Source: Sphingomonas trueperi | GTDB taxonomy: Bacteria > Pseudomonadota > Alphaproteobacteria > Sphingomonadales > Sphingomonadaceae | Direction: 5' to 3' | Length of the DNA: 64,000 nucleotides | Assembly: GCF_011927635.1 (NCBI RefSeq) | Contig: NZ_JAATJB010000016.1 | Span: 1 to 64,000, forward strand | Part shown: positions 47,021 through 55,071 of the stretch, piece after piece | How the letters are laid out: every line of letters starts with the position of its first letter | How positions within the stretch are numbered: position 1 is the first letter of the stretch | The notes under the pieces: generated by a model | What the model was told of the DNA's origin: nothing | Seen by the model: the letters and a program-made list of their open reading frames with translations, nothing else | The model's database searches: none | Position numbers and translations under genes: made by a program

Positions 47021-47053
47021 GAGGAATGCAAATGACTCGCATTTGCATTCCTC
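47021..47053 (+). promoter_or_regulatory. long palindrome containing a Fur-like box before the haem receptor
   Basis: GAGGAATGCAAATG and CATTTGCATTCCTC are perfect 14-base inverted arms around ACTCG. Within it, 47025-47043 matches 17 of 19 bases of the reverse complement of the box at 28137-28155. It ends 24 bases before the receptor start, so it may lie in or just after an internal promoter. It can also fold as an RNA hairpin close to the ribosome site. Confidence 0.65.
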
Positions 47054-47077
47054 ATAGGCAGAAGGATAGGGGTCAGC

Positions 47078-50000
47078 TTGGTGGTTTCCGGGGGTTCGTG
47101 GGCGCGGTCAAGGCGCCGGTCGATTATGGGGAGCGTCCTTCTGGCAGGCGCGGCGACGACCCTGTCGCCGGCTGCCGCCATGGGGCAGGCGCAGGTCGAG
47201 ACACCGTCGCGCAGCTTCGACATCCCGGCGACGTCGTTGGCCGACGCGCTAGCAAGTTTCGGGCAGCAGTCGGGTCTCCAGATCAGTGTCGATGCCGCCA
47301 TCGTGCGCGGCCTAAGCTCGCCCGGCGTGCGCGGCCGGCTTTCGATCGCCGAAGCGCTGCAGCGGCTGCTCGCGGGCAGTGGGTGCAGCTGGCATCTGTC
47401 GGGCAATCTCGTCACGCTCGAGCGCATTCAGGCCGCCGACGGCGGCGATGGACAGCAGTCCCCAATCGTCACCGAAGCGCTCAAGATCGAAGGCGCCGCC
47501 GGCGCGCAGGATACGGGCGCGGAGCGCGATGCCCGGCGGCACGACGCGGTTTTCGACCGCGACCTCTCTTCGGCATTCGCCGGCAAGGACGAGGTCGAGC
47601 GCTACAAGGGTGTCAACCCGGCCGACATTCTCAAGGGCATGGTCAACGTGTTCAGCGGCGACTCCCGCAACAGCGGTGCGCTCGATCCGAGCATTCGCGG
47701 CATTCAGGGCCCCGGCCGCGTGCCGGTCATCATCGACGGCACCGAACAGGCGCTGACGGTGTGGCGCGGCTATAACGGCGCCAGCAACCGCAACTATATC
47801 GATCCCAGCCTGATCGCCGGCGTCGAGGTGCTGAAGGGGCCGGTCTCGGCGCGCGGCGTCAACGCCTCGACCGGCGGCGCGGTGGTGATCAACACGCTCG
47901 ACGTGGCCGACATCCTCAAGCCGGGGCGGAAACTCGGCATCGAGCTGCACCTTGAGGGCGGCAACAATGCGGTGTCGCCGCAGCTGCCGACCCTGCGCAC
48001 CGGGCAGGACTATCGGACCATTGCGGGTTTCCCCGGCAGTCCGGGCACGCCGGGCCTGCCCAACTTTCCCTATAACGATCCCACCGTCCGCGTGCCGATC
48101 CACAAGGCGGCCGACAATGACGCCTTCTCGATGGGCGACAAGGCGGTGCGGCTCGCGGCGGCCGGGCGCCTCGGCGATTTCGACCTGATCGCCGCCTATG
48201 CCTATCGTCAGCGCGGCAACTATTATTCGGGCGAAAACGGCGCGGGCTATTATCAGCAATCCGGGCTCGAGCTGGCGCCGGACACCTATGTCCGGCTGCT
48301 GGGGCTGAACTACAAGCCCGGTGAAGAGGTGCCCAACACCTCCAGCGAAATGGAGTCCTGGCTGGCCAAGGGCACCTGGCACATCGCCGCCGACCAATAT
48401 CTCCAGCTGGGCTTCCGCGACAGCAAGTCGACCTATGGCGAGATCATCCCCTCGCGGATCATCTCTACCTCGACCTCCACCTTCGGCAACATCCAATGGC
48501 CGCTGAGCAAGGTCCACGCCCAGGCCTATAATGCTGAGTACAAGTGGCAGCCGGACAGCAAATGGATCGACCTGAAGGCTAGCCTGTGGGGGACGCACAC
48601 CGTCAGCGACACCTATAGCGCCGGCGGCTTCCCCAACGCCGCTTCCACGGTCGATCCCATCCTCATCAACACGGCGCTGGGCAACAGCCACAATGATCGC
48701 ATCGGCTTTACCGCCAGCAATCAGGTGGAGCTCAGCCGCCGCCTCGACGTGATGCTCGAGGGGAGCTGGCAGCACGAGAAGCTCAGCTCGGAGGACCAGT
48801 ATAGCGACGCGATCGCTAATGGCTGGCGGCAATATCCCCGGGCCGGGCGGCGCGAGGAATATCGCCTCCATCTGCGCGGCGACTGGCGCCCGACCAGCTT
48901 CCTGAAGCTCAATGCCGGCGTTACCTATTCGGGCTATTGGGCCCATGACGATTTCCTCGACGACCTGCTGCAGATCCGCGGCGGTTCCATCGGGCAGTCG
49001 GTCATCTCGGGCTACAATGCGAGCTATCAGACTACCGAGACGGGGGCGGCGGCGTACGAGGCCTGGCTGCGAACCCAGTTCACCAATCAGAACATCATCC
49101 AGCGTCGACTGGCGGCCTATATCGCCAATCCGGTGCCGTTCACCGTCACCCACAATGCCGTCTGGTCGCCCGATGCGCAGGGCGATTTCCGGCGCGCCGA
49201 CAATCCTTGCATCAACGGCTTGCTGACTGCGATGTCCAATTATGTCGCGGGTTCGTGCGCGATGACGCCGGTCATGACAGACGCCGCCGTGACGCAGTCC
49301 GCCGACAAGCGCGCCCACGACTGGGCGCCGAACGCCTCGGCCACCGTCTATTTCAGCGTCGCGAGCAGGGCCTATCTCCGCTACGCCGAGGCGTATCGAT
49401 TCCCCAGCATCTTCGAGAGCACGATCGGCTTCTCGGCGTCGCTCAACCCGACCCAGGTGCTGAAGCCCGAGCATATGTATGCGATCGAGGCGGGGTTCGT
49501 GCAGGATCTGAAGAGGGTCTTCGGCCTCAACGACGCCGACCAGCGCGCCGATATCAAGCTCACCTGGTATAACAACCTCACTAGGGACGTGATCGAGCGC
49601 TCGACGCAGCTCCTGTTCTTCAATCTCGACCGGCAGGAGATCCAGGGTCTCGAGCTGCAGGCCCGCTATGACAATGGCCGGTTCTTCACCGAACTGGGCG
49701 CGGCGCACATGACGAAGAACAAGGTGTGCGACGAAAGCTTCGCCATCGAGCAGGATCCGGTGCAGGGCCGCGTTCCCAACTGCGTCAAATACGGCTTCGT
49801 CTCGAGCTACCTGCTCACCCAGGCGACGCCCGAGGACCAGATCAACTGGAGCCTGGGCGGACGCTTCCTCCGGAAGCGGCTGGAGGTCGGCAGCCGCCTG
49901 ACCTGGTACAGCGGCTACGATAATCCGCAGCTCGACGCGTTCATCAGCGGCCCGGTCGCCGATCGCATCAGCGGCTATGGTCTCAACGTCCCCTATAGCT

Positions 50001-50173
50001 GGGGCGAGATCCTGACCGTCGACGCCTATGTGAAGTTTCGGCTCAATGATCGCTACTCGGCCGAGCTGGTCGCGACCAACCTCAACGACCGCTATTATCT
50101 CGACCCGCTGTCGCGGTCCCTCATGCCGGCCCCAGGCCGGACAGTCCGGCTCAGCCTCACGGGCCGGTTCTGA
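47078..50173 (+). CDS. TonB-dependent receptor with STN signalling domain (probable haem/hemophore receptor)
   Basis: A receptor of about 1031 residues. After a signal peptide (ending AAAMGQ) comes an STN domain (RSFDIPATSLADALASFGQQSGLQISVDAAIVRGLSSPGVRGRLSIAEALQRLLAGSG), which contacts FecR proteins. The plug contains ADILKGMVNVFSGDSRNSGALDPSIRGIQGPGRVPVIIDG. In the barrel YAEAYRFPSIFE and NPTQVLKPEH resemble the FRAP and NPxL boxes of haem receptors. It ends in RLSLTGRF. The frame opens at TTG 47078 or GTG 47081, with AGGATAGGGG upstream. Placement after ECF sigma/FecR and before a hemophilin-like protein suggests HasR-like function: haem import and signalling. Confidence 0.88.
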   Translation: MVVSGGSWARSRRRSIMGSVLLAGAATTLSPAAAMGQAQVETPSRSFDIPATSLADALASFGQQSGLQISVDAAIVRGLSSPGVRGRLSIAEALQRLLAGSGCSWHLSGNLVTLERIQAADGGDGQQSPIVTEALKIEGAAGAQDTGAERDARRHDAVFDRDLSSAFAGKDEVERYKGVNPADILKGMVNVFSGDSRNSGALDPSIRGIQGPGRVPVIIDGTEQALTVWRGYNGASNRNYIDPSLIAGVEVLKGPVSARGVNASTGGAVVINTLDVADILKPGRKLGIELHLEGGNNAVSPQLPTLRTGQDYRTIAGFPGSPGTPGLPNFPYNDPTVRVPIHKAADNDAFSMGDKAVRLAAAGRLGDFDLIAAYAYRQRGNYYSGENGAGYYQQSGLELAPDTYVRLLGLNYKPGEEVPNTSSEMESWLAKGTWHIAADQYLQLGFRDSKSTYGEIIPSRIISTSTSTFGNIQWPLSKVHAQAYNAEYKWQPDSKWIDLKASLWGTHTVSDTYSAGGFPNAASTVDPILINTALGNSHNDRIGFTASNQVELSRRLDVMLEGSWQHEKLSSEDQYSDAIANGWRQYPRAGRREEYRLHLRGDWRPTSFLKLNAGVTYSGYWAHDDFLDDLLQIRGGSIGQSVISGYNASYQTTETGAAAYEAWLRTQFTNQNIIQRRLAAYIANPVPFTVTHNAVWSPDAQGDFRRADNPCINGLLTAMSNYVAGSCAMTPVMTDAAVTQSADKRAHDWAPNASATVYFSVASRAYLRYAEAYRFPSIFESTIGFSASLNPTQVLKPEHMYAIEAGFVQDLKRVFGLNDADQRADIKLTWYNNLTRDVIERSTQLLFFNLDRQEIQGLELQARYDNGRFFTELGAAHMTKNKVCDESFAIEQDPVQGRVPNCVKYGFVSSYLLTQATPEDQINWSLGGRFLRKRLEVGSRLTWYSGYDNPQLDAFISGPVADRISGYGLNVPYSWGEILTVDAYVKFRLNDRYSAELVATNLNDRYYLDPLSRSLMPAPGRTVRLSLTGRF

Positions 50174-50250
50174 TGACGGAGATTCAGGGCCGCCGCCCAT
50201 CCCGACAAACCCTGCAAGACCTGTGGGATGGCGACGCGCCCTGGAAGAAG

Positions 50251-50270
50251 GCGCCTGAAGGTTCAGGCGC
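50251..50270 (+). other. RNA hairpin just upstream of the hemophilin-like gene
   Basis: GCGCCTGA, loop AGGT, TCAGGCGC gives a perfect 8-pair stem (an extra A-T pair could close the loop further). It lies 21 bases before the ATG, between receptor and hemophilin-like genes, with the ribosome site AGGAG after it. It could mark an mRNA processing point or protect the downstream message from 5' decay. Confidence 0.55.
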
Positions 50271-50291
50271 TCCAACTGCAGGAGCACTATC

Positions 50292-51056
50292 ATGAAGATC
50301 GTACATCGCAAGGCGCTTGCGGCCGCCGCCGTCGCATCGCTTGCCTGGTGCAGCGCTGCCAATGCGCAGATCGTCGGGGTATCGACCGACACGAGCAAGG
50401 TCGTGGTCGGCACCAGCACGGTCAATGGCGGTCCGCACGCCTCGGGCCGTCCGGGCATCGCCGTCCCGTCGACGGGCCTCGGCCGCCTCGTCGACTTCCA
50501 GGGCCTCCAGTCCTCGGTAAGCGTCGACGCCAACGCGGTCTCGACCGTAAACGCGCCATCGGACGCACCATCGAACCACAGCAGCCTGGGCGTGTTCCAC
50601 TTCGCCAAGGTCGGCACCGCCAACCTCTATTTCGGCGAATGGGCGCAGACGTCGAGCGTCGGCGACGGCACGCACACCGTCTATTATGCCGGTGACAGCG
50701 CCGGTACGACCGTACCCACCAGTGGCACGGCAACCTACTCGGTCAAGGGCATCAGCGATTATGCGAACAAGGGCCTGCTGACCGGCACGTTCACCGCGAA
50801 TTTCGGCGCGGCGACGCTCACCGGCAGCATCGCCAATGCCGGCACCGGCTTCGGCGTGAACATTGGTACCGCCGACATCGATGGCACCAACATCATCGGT
50901 GGCGGCGACGCGACCGCAACCCAGTCCGGGGTGCAGGTTGCCTCGGGAGGCCAGGTCAGCGGCCGCTTCTACGGCAGCAACGCCGCGGCGCTTGCTGGCG
51001 TCGTCGCGTTCGGTAGCCGCCAGTATGACACGGCCTTCGGTGGCACCAAGAACTGA
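50292..51056 (+). CDS. hemophilin-like secreted protein (predicted Slam cargo)
   Basis: A 254-residue exported protein with signal peptide MKIVHRKALAAAAVASLAWC and SAANAQ; there is no proper lipobox, so it should be soluble. Residues about 60-125 form a ligand-binding-like part (HSSLGVFHFAKVGTANLYFGEW, HTVYYAGDSAG). Residues about 130-254 are a TbpB-type eight-stranded barrel (SGTATYSVKGIS, LLTGTFTANFGAATLTGSI, VSGRFYGSNAAALAGVVAFGS), the part that directs Slam-dependent export. Hemophilins of Haemophilus and Acinetobacter have this layout and bind haem. The Slam gene follows directly. ATG has GCAGGAG upstream. Haem binding is inferred from context. Confidence 0.75.
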   Translation: MKIVHRKALAAAAVASLAWCSAANAQIVGVSTDTSKVVVGTSTVNGGPHASGRPGIAVPSTGLGRLVDFQGLQSSVSVDANAVSTVNAPSDAPSNHSSLGVFHFAKVGTANLYFGEWAQTSSVGDGTHTVYYAGDSAGTTVPTSGTATYSVKGISDYANKGLLTGTFTANFGAATLTGSIANAGTGFGVNIGTADIDGTNIIGGGDATATQSGVQVASGGQVSGRFYGSNAAALAGVVAFGSRQYDTAFGGTKN

Positions 51057-51084
51057 CCTTCCCCGTCGGTTCCGCCATTCGGGC

Positions 51085-51106
51085 GAGGGGATCTTCGGAT
51101 CCCCTC
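51085..51106 (+). terminator. UUCG-loop hairpin between hemophilin-like and Slam genes
   Basis: GAGGGGATC, loop TTCG, GATCCCCTC: a perfect 9-pair stem with an extra-stable UUCG tetraloop, followed by GTTTCCCTT. It starts 29 bases after the hemophilin-like stop. The weak T-run suggests partial termination or 3'-end protection, which would give more cargo than translocon. Confidence 0.65.
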
Positions 51107-51163
51107 GTTTCCCTTCGCTTGCAACGAGCGTTCCTTCGACCGCCAACGGAAAGCCTTTCGGCC

Positions 51164-52675
51164 GTGCAGCGCGTACCTTCGCTTCTTCGACAGCGCCTTG
51201 CCGGTGCGCTGCTCGTGACTAGTGCGGCCATCGCGGCGGGAGGAACTGCCCGCGCCCAGACCATCGGTGGTGACGACACGCGCCTGCGCCTCGACCAGAG
51301 CATTGATCGACGCTCCGACGCTGCCGAGCTACAGCTGCTGGAAGGTGTCGAGGATCTCGGCACCGGACCGACAACGATTAGCATCGACGGGCGAACCTAC
51401 ACAGTCGCTCGCAATGCCAGCGAAATGGGGGAGGCGCTCTATATCGCGGTGGCACGGCGGCAATGGGCCGACGCGCGCCGGTTTCTCAAGGCCTATCTGG
51501 CTCTGCCCGAGCGCGATCGCATGCTGGTCTTCTATGCCGAGGGCGCGCTGGCGCGGCAGGCCCGGGATCTCGCCTCTGCGGAGCGCTACTACCGCGCGTT
51601 GCTGGCACTTCAGCCCGATTTTCTGCCCGGTCTGCTCGAACTGGCCCGTGTCCTGTTCGAAAACCGCAAGGATGGGGCAGCACTCGCCGAGTTCCGACAA
51701 GCCCAGGCCATGCTAGAATCGCAGGGCGACAAGGCCGCCGGCATCCGCCAAACGGTCGATACCTTCGTAAAGGTGCTGCGGCGGCGGAGCGCATGGCAGG
51801 GATCTCTCGCGATCGGCCCGGGCTACAGCAGCAATCTCAACCAGAGTTCGGCGAGCTATGCCTGCCTCCTAAAGGGCGACGATGGCACGTGCCTGATCGA
51901 TCGCAAGGTGCCCGACGCGATCCAAGCTGCCGGTATCAACTTCGAAGGCATGCTCAGCCGCCGCGTGCCGATCGGCGGCAATGGCGGGATCGCCGGCCGC
52001 GCCCTGCTCTATGGCGATATCTATCCAGGGAACGTCAGCTATAGTCAGGCAACGCTCTCCACCCAGATCGGCTATGACCACCAATCGGCGCGCGGTAGCT
52101 TCGCCCTGGCCCCCACCTTCGACATCGGAAGCCTGGGATCGGCGACGCTTTATACCGCCTGGGGCGTGCGGGGCGAGGCGGTGGTCAACGCGAACGACCA
52201 TACGGCGCTCCGCATCGAGCTGAGCCGCAAGATTCTCGACTATCGGCTGCCGGCATATCGCAATTTCGACGGTGCCCAGACGGAAGCCTATCTAACCGGC
52301 TGGTATGGCGTGTCGCGTGGCCTGTCACTGTTCGGCGGACCCGATTTCGTCGACAAGACGGCGAGCAATGCCGCCAATGCCTATCGGCAACTCGGCTTCC
52401 GTCTCGGCATGAACAAGTCCTTCGGCAAGGCCGTTGGTCTGCTTATCTTCACGTCGCTCCGCTGGCGCGACTACCGCGCGTACAGCGAACTCCTCGAGGC
52501 GAAGCGCCACGATCGCGAGCAGAACATCGTCGCGATCGTCAAGCTGCCAGCGCTGCGCTTCGCAGGGCTGACCCCGAACTTCCTCGTCCAGCGAAACCGG
52601 GTCGAGAGCAATGTCGACTGGCTCTACTCCTACAAGCGCACCACCGCCGCACTGAGGCTTGAATATGCCTTCTAA
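51164..52675 (+). CDS. Slam-type outer-membrane translocon (type XI secretion)
   Basis: About 503 residues. Signal peptide (LAGALLVTSAAIAAGGTARAQ), then a TPR-rich periplasmic part (about 45-190; ALYIAVARRQWADARRFLKAYL, DLASAERYYRALLALQPDFLPGLLELARVLFENRKDGAALAEF), then a DUF560-type 14-strand barrel (GSLAIGPGYSSNLNQSSAS to ALRLEYAF). This is the architecture of Slam (surface lipoprotein assembly modulator) proteins, which move TbpB-barrel cargo across the outer membrane. The likely cargo is encoded just upstream. Start is uncertain: GTG 51164 gives a normal signal peptide; a TTG at 51119 is in frame. The stop overlaps the tonB-like gene. Confidence 0.88.
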   Translation: MQRVPSLLRQRLAGALLVTSAAIAAGGTARAQTIGGDDTRLRLDQSIDRRSDAAELQLLEGVEDLGTGPTTISIDGRTYTVARNASEMGEALYIAVARRQWADARRFLKAYLALPERDRMLVFYAEGALARQARDLASAERYYRALLALQPDFLPGLLELARVLFENRKDGAALAEFRQAQAMLESQGDKAAGIRQTVDTFVKVLRRRSAWQGSLAIGPGYSSNLNQSSASYACLLKGDDGTCLIDRKVPDAIQAAGINFEGMLSRRVPIGGNGGIAGRALLYGDIYPGNVSYSQATLSTQIGYDHQSARGSFALAPTFDIGSLGSATLYTAWGVRGEAVVNANDHTALRIELSRKILDYRLPAYRNFDGAQTEAYLTGWYGVSRGLSLFGGPDFVDKTASNAANAYRQLGFRLGMNKSFGKAVGLLIFTSLRWRDYRAYSELLEAKRHDREQNIVAIVKLPALRFAGLTPNFLVQRNRVESNVDWLYSYKRTTAALRLEYAF

Positions 52676-53492
52676 CCCTCGCCCGTCGCGGCTTGGCCGC
52701 GCGCCGCTGTTGCTCGACCCGCGCTGTTTCCACCCGTCGCTGGCAACCGTCGAGGTGGCGTGGCAGCGGTCCCGCTACGAAGTACCGCCTGCCTGCCGCG
52801 GGCTCGGTGTCTCCGGCACGGCTTTTGTCTTCGGTGCCGTGCTCGCGATCCTCGCCTGGGTACCCCAAGCACCGTTGGTTCCAGTCGCGCCATCGTCGCG
52901 AATGGCCGTCACGTTTGAACTCGCCCCAATGGCTGCCGCACCACCCGCGCCGCCGGTCGAGGTAGCTCCGGGCCCGCGCCAACAGGAACGGGAAGCCGCC
53001 AGCGTCAGCCGGTCGGTAACCCCGCAGCAGCAGCGCGTGTTGACGCCGGTGCCTAGCGAACTGCCTGCTGCGGCAGCGGTTTCAGCAGAAGAGGCATCGA
53101 GCCCGACGCGGCGTGTCGATCAGACCACCGCGCCGCCGGTGATCGCGAACCAGGCTTCGACCGCCGCCGCGCACGTAAACAGCGCGTCGAACGCGCAGGC
53201 TGCGCTCGCCAATTGGGAGAGCGAATTACTCGGGCATCTCAAGCGGTTCCTGCGGTATCCGCGCCCCTCGCAGAGTGCCCGCGAGGAAGGAATCGCACAG
53301 GTGACGATCACCGTGGACCGCCAGGGCCATGTGCTCGGCGCCCGTATCGCGCGCGGCAGCGGCTATCCGATGCTCGACAGCGAAGCGGCGGCGATGACCC
53401 GTCGGGGATCGCCGGTGCCGCCACCCACCGCCGACATTCCCGGAGACCCGGTGATGGTCACGATTCCCATCCTGTTCTCGCTCCGACACTGA
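52665..53492 (+). CDS. TonB-family energy transducer (HasB-like, locus-dedicated)
   Basis: A 275-residue protein. A cytoplasmic N-terminus of about 45 residues precedes a single membrane helix (about 47-66, VSGTAFVFGAVLAILAWV). A periplasmic Pro/Ala-rich spacer follows, and then a TonB C-terminal domain (LKRFLRYPRPSQSAREEGIAQVTITVDRQGHVLGARIARGSGYPMLDSEAAAMTRRG). The long cytoplasmic N-terminus resembles HasB more than a classical TonB. ATG 52665 overlaps the Slam stop by 11 bases and has GAGG upstream. No exbB/exbD is present, so it must use ExbBD encoded elsewhere. It probably energises the locus receptor. Confidence 0.85.
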   Translation: MPSNPRPSRLGRAPLLLDPRCFHPSLATVEVAWQRSRYEVPPACRGLGVSGTAFVFGAVLAILAWVPQAPLVPVAPSSRMAVTFELAPMAAAPPAPPVEVAPGPRQQEREAASVSRSVTPQQQRVLTPVPSELPAAAAVSAEEASSPTRRVDQTTAPPVIANQASTAAAHVNSASNAQAALANWESELLGHLKRFLRYPRPSQSAREEGIAQVTITVDRQGHVLGARIARGSGYPMLDSEAAAMTRRGSPVPPPTADIPGDPVMVTIPILFSLRH

Positions 53493-53518
53493 CACCTCCT
53501 CTAAAGAAAGGGCGTTGC

Positions 53519-54127
53519 ATGACCACCACCATCCTAAACAATCCCGCGGCGGCCGAGTTGAGCCGCGCGAAGCGGTTGAAGGCCGCCACCAGTCCGGTCC
53601 ACGCAACGCTGGATCATCGGATCATGGCGGCAGAGCCGTTTCGGGATCGCGATCGGTACGGCCGCTTTCTGCACATGCAGTATCGGTTCCACCGCGACAT
53701 CGATGCGCTTTACCAGCACCCGGTGCTCGATGCCCTGCTGCCGGATCTTGCGGGTCGCCGCCGGCTTCAAGCCATCGCCCGGGATCTTGATCATCTGGCG
53801 ATACCGATCCCCGATCATAATGAAGCCCCGGCCTTTGGGTCCGCACCGATCGACCTGCCGACCGCCTTCGGTTGGCTCTACGTGGCCGAAGGGTCAAATC
53901 TCGGCGCGGCCTTCCTCTACAAGGCGGCCGCAGCATTGGGATTGGATGCCAGCCACGGCGCGCGGCATCTTGCCGGCCATCCGGACGGCCGCGCGCAGCA
54001 TTGGCGGGAGTTCACCGCCGCCCTCGACACGCTCGATCTTTCGGAAGAGGAGGATGCGCGCGTAATCGCTGGAGCGCGGGCCGCGTTTTCCCGAGTCCAC
54101 GAACTCGCCGGAGCTACCTTTGGCTGA
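53519..54127 (+). CDS. biliverdin-producing haem oxygenase (HemO/BphO family)
   Basis: A 202-residue all-helical protein. The proximal-haem motif LKAATSPVHATLD places the axial ligand at His28. The distal-helix Gly-rich motif is in FGWLYVAEGSNLGAAFLYKAA. The length is normal for bacterial haem oxygenases. It opens the haem ring in the cytoplasm to biliverdin, CO and iron, and so completes the haem-iron pathway of this locus. ATG follows AAAGAAAGGG, 26 bases after the tonB-like stop. It could instead supply biliverdin to a phytochrome, but no photoreceptor gene is nearby. Confidence 0.9.
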   Translation: MTTTILNNPAAAELSRAKRLKAATSPVHATLDHRIMAAEPFRDRDRYGRFLHMQYRFHRDIDALYQHPVLDALLPDLAGRRRLQAIARDLDHLAIPIPDHNEAPAFGSAPIDLPTAFGWLYVAEGSNLGAAFLYKAAAALGLDASHGARHLAGHPDGRAQHWREFTAALDTLDLSEEEDARVIAGARAAFSRVHELAGATFG

Positions 54128-54187
54128 GCCGCGTCATCGCCGAGTTGTCGCCCATCTGTCGCGGGGGCCTGGGCGGCAATCGGCTTC

Positions 54188-54523
54188 TTGTTCGTGACGC
54201 TGGGTTTCATCGGCGCGCTGCTTCCGCTGATGCCCACCACGATTTTCCTGATCCTGGTGACGGGCTGCTTCGCGCGCTCCTCGCGGAGGCTGGAGGCGTG
54301 GCTGCTCCGCCATCCGCGGTTCGGGCCGACGCTCCGTGCTTGGCGGGAAGACGGCGCGATCGGCGCCCGCGCCAAGGGCATGGCGTGCGCAGGCATTGTG
54401 CTAGGCTATGCGCTGTTCTGGTGGGGCGCGCGGCCGACGCTCCTGCTCGACCTTGTCGTCGGTCTTGGATTGGTGGAGTGCGCGGCATTCATCATCAGCC
54501 GACCGGCGCCACGCAGGCCGTAG
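54188..54523 (+). CDS. DUF454 (YbaN-family) small membrane protein
   Basis: About 111 residues. The family signature GFIGALLPLMPTTIFLILVTGCFARSSRRLEAWLLRHPRFGPTLRAWREDGAI is complete except for a short N-terminus. Two hydrophobic regions (about 3-25 and 75-100) point to an inner-membrane protein. DUF454 proteins often lie in haem or iron uptake loci; the function is unknown. The start is doubtful: TTG 54188 opens the conserved part, and typical relatives have about seven to ten residues more. It appears to be the last gene of the haem operon. Confidence 0.75.
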   Translation: MFVTLGFIGALLPLMPTTIFLILVTGCFARSSRRLEAWLLRHPRFGPTLRAWREDGAIGARAKGMACAGIVLGYALFWWGARPTLLLDLVVGLGLVECAAFIISRPAPRRP

Positions 54524-54732
54524 GATCGGTAAGTACCCAGTGCTGTGGCCCCGACAGGTAGCCGCGCACCTTCAAGAATCACCTAGCCACGGAACGGCAG
54601 CGCCAGATCATGTATGGGGCATCCTTCAATGAGCAAGGGGCGCGAGCGCAAGGTCCGCAGAAGCGGGCATGCTGCCATCGTAGGTCCGCGGGGCGCCTGC
54701 CCCGGCCGCCAAGGCAATGGGGCCTGTTCGGC

Positions 54733-55071
54733 TCAGGAATTGGGCACGATCGATAAAGCGATGCCAGCCGCGATACAGGCTGCACCTAAAGCGAGTGCTG
54801 CCCGCGAACTTTTCGATAGCGCCAGCACGAGCAGGATGCCCATAACGCTCGCAATACCCAGCATGGCGACCGTCCCCAGCGCAACGCCGTAGCGCGTCGA
54901 CGCTCGCGTCCAGGCGAGCACCAGCAGGAGGATAGCCGCCCGGCGCCATCGCATCCGCCAGAAAGGGGCGGACCATGGCGCGCTCAACGCGTGCTTCCGG
55001 GTGGAGAAGGCAAGCGCGGCAAGGCCCGCATAGGATAGTGCGACGACATCAACCGGCATGGGCGAGGGCAT
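54733..55071 (-). CDS. DUF3325 small membrane protein
   Basis: About 112 residues with three hydrophobic segments (VVALSYAGLAALAF, AAILLLVLAWTRA and the C-terminal VAMLGIASVMGILLVLALS and AALALGAACIAAGIALSI). The pattern and the position behind a PepSY membrane protein match DUF3325 proteins of siderophore operons. The start is at ATG 55071 or 55059, both overlapping the PepSY gene end. Function is unknown; it is likely an accessory of ferrisiderophore processing. Confidence 0.7.
   Translation of the reverse strand: MPSPMPVDVVALSYAGLAALAFSTRKHALSAPWSAPFWRMRWRRAAILLLVLAWTRASTRYGVALGTVAMLGIASVMGILLVLALSKSSRAALALGAACIAAGIALSIVPNS

Noticed and set aside
50292-50370. Lipoprotein signal on the hemophilin-like protein
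   Set aside because: A Cys occurs near the end of the hydrophobic stretch (SLAWCSAANA), but the residue before it is Trp, which does not fit a lipobox.
47312-50623. 1103-codon - strand frame across the haem receptor and hemophilin-like gene
   Set aside because: Spans two real + strand genes and their gap; no recognisable domain.
50292-51056. HasA-type hemophore call for the secreted protein
   Set aside because: It has an N-terminal signal peptide and a TbpB-like barrel and is followed by a Slam, whereas HasA lacks a signal peptide and is exported by a type I system; no HasDE genes are present.
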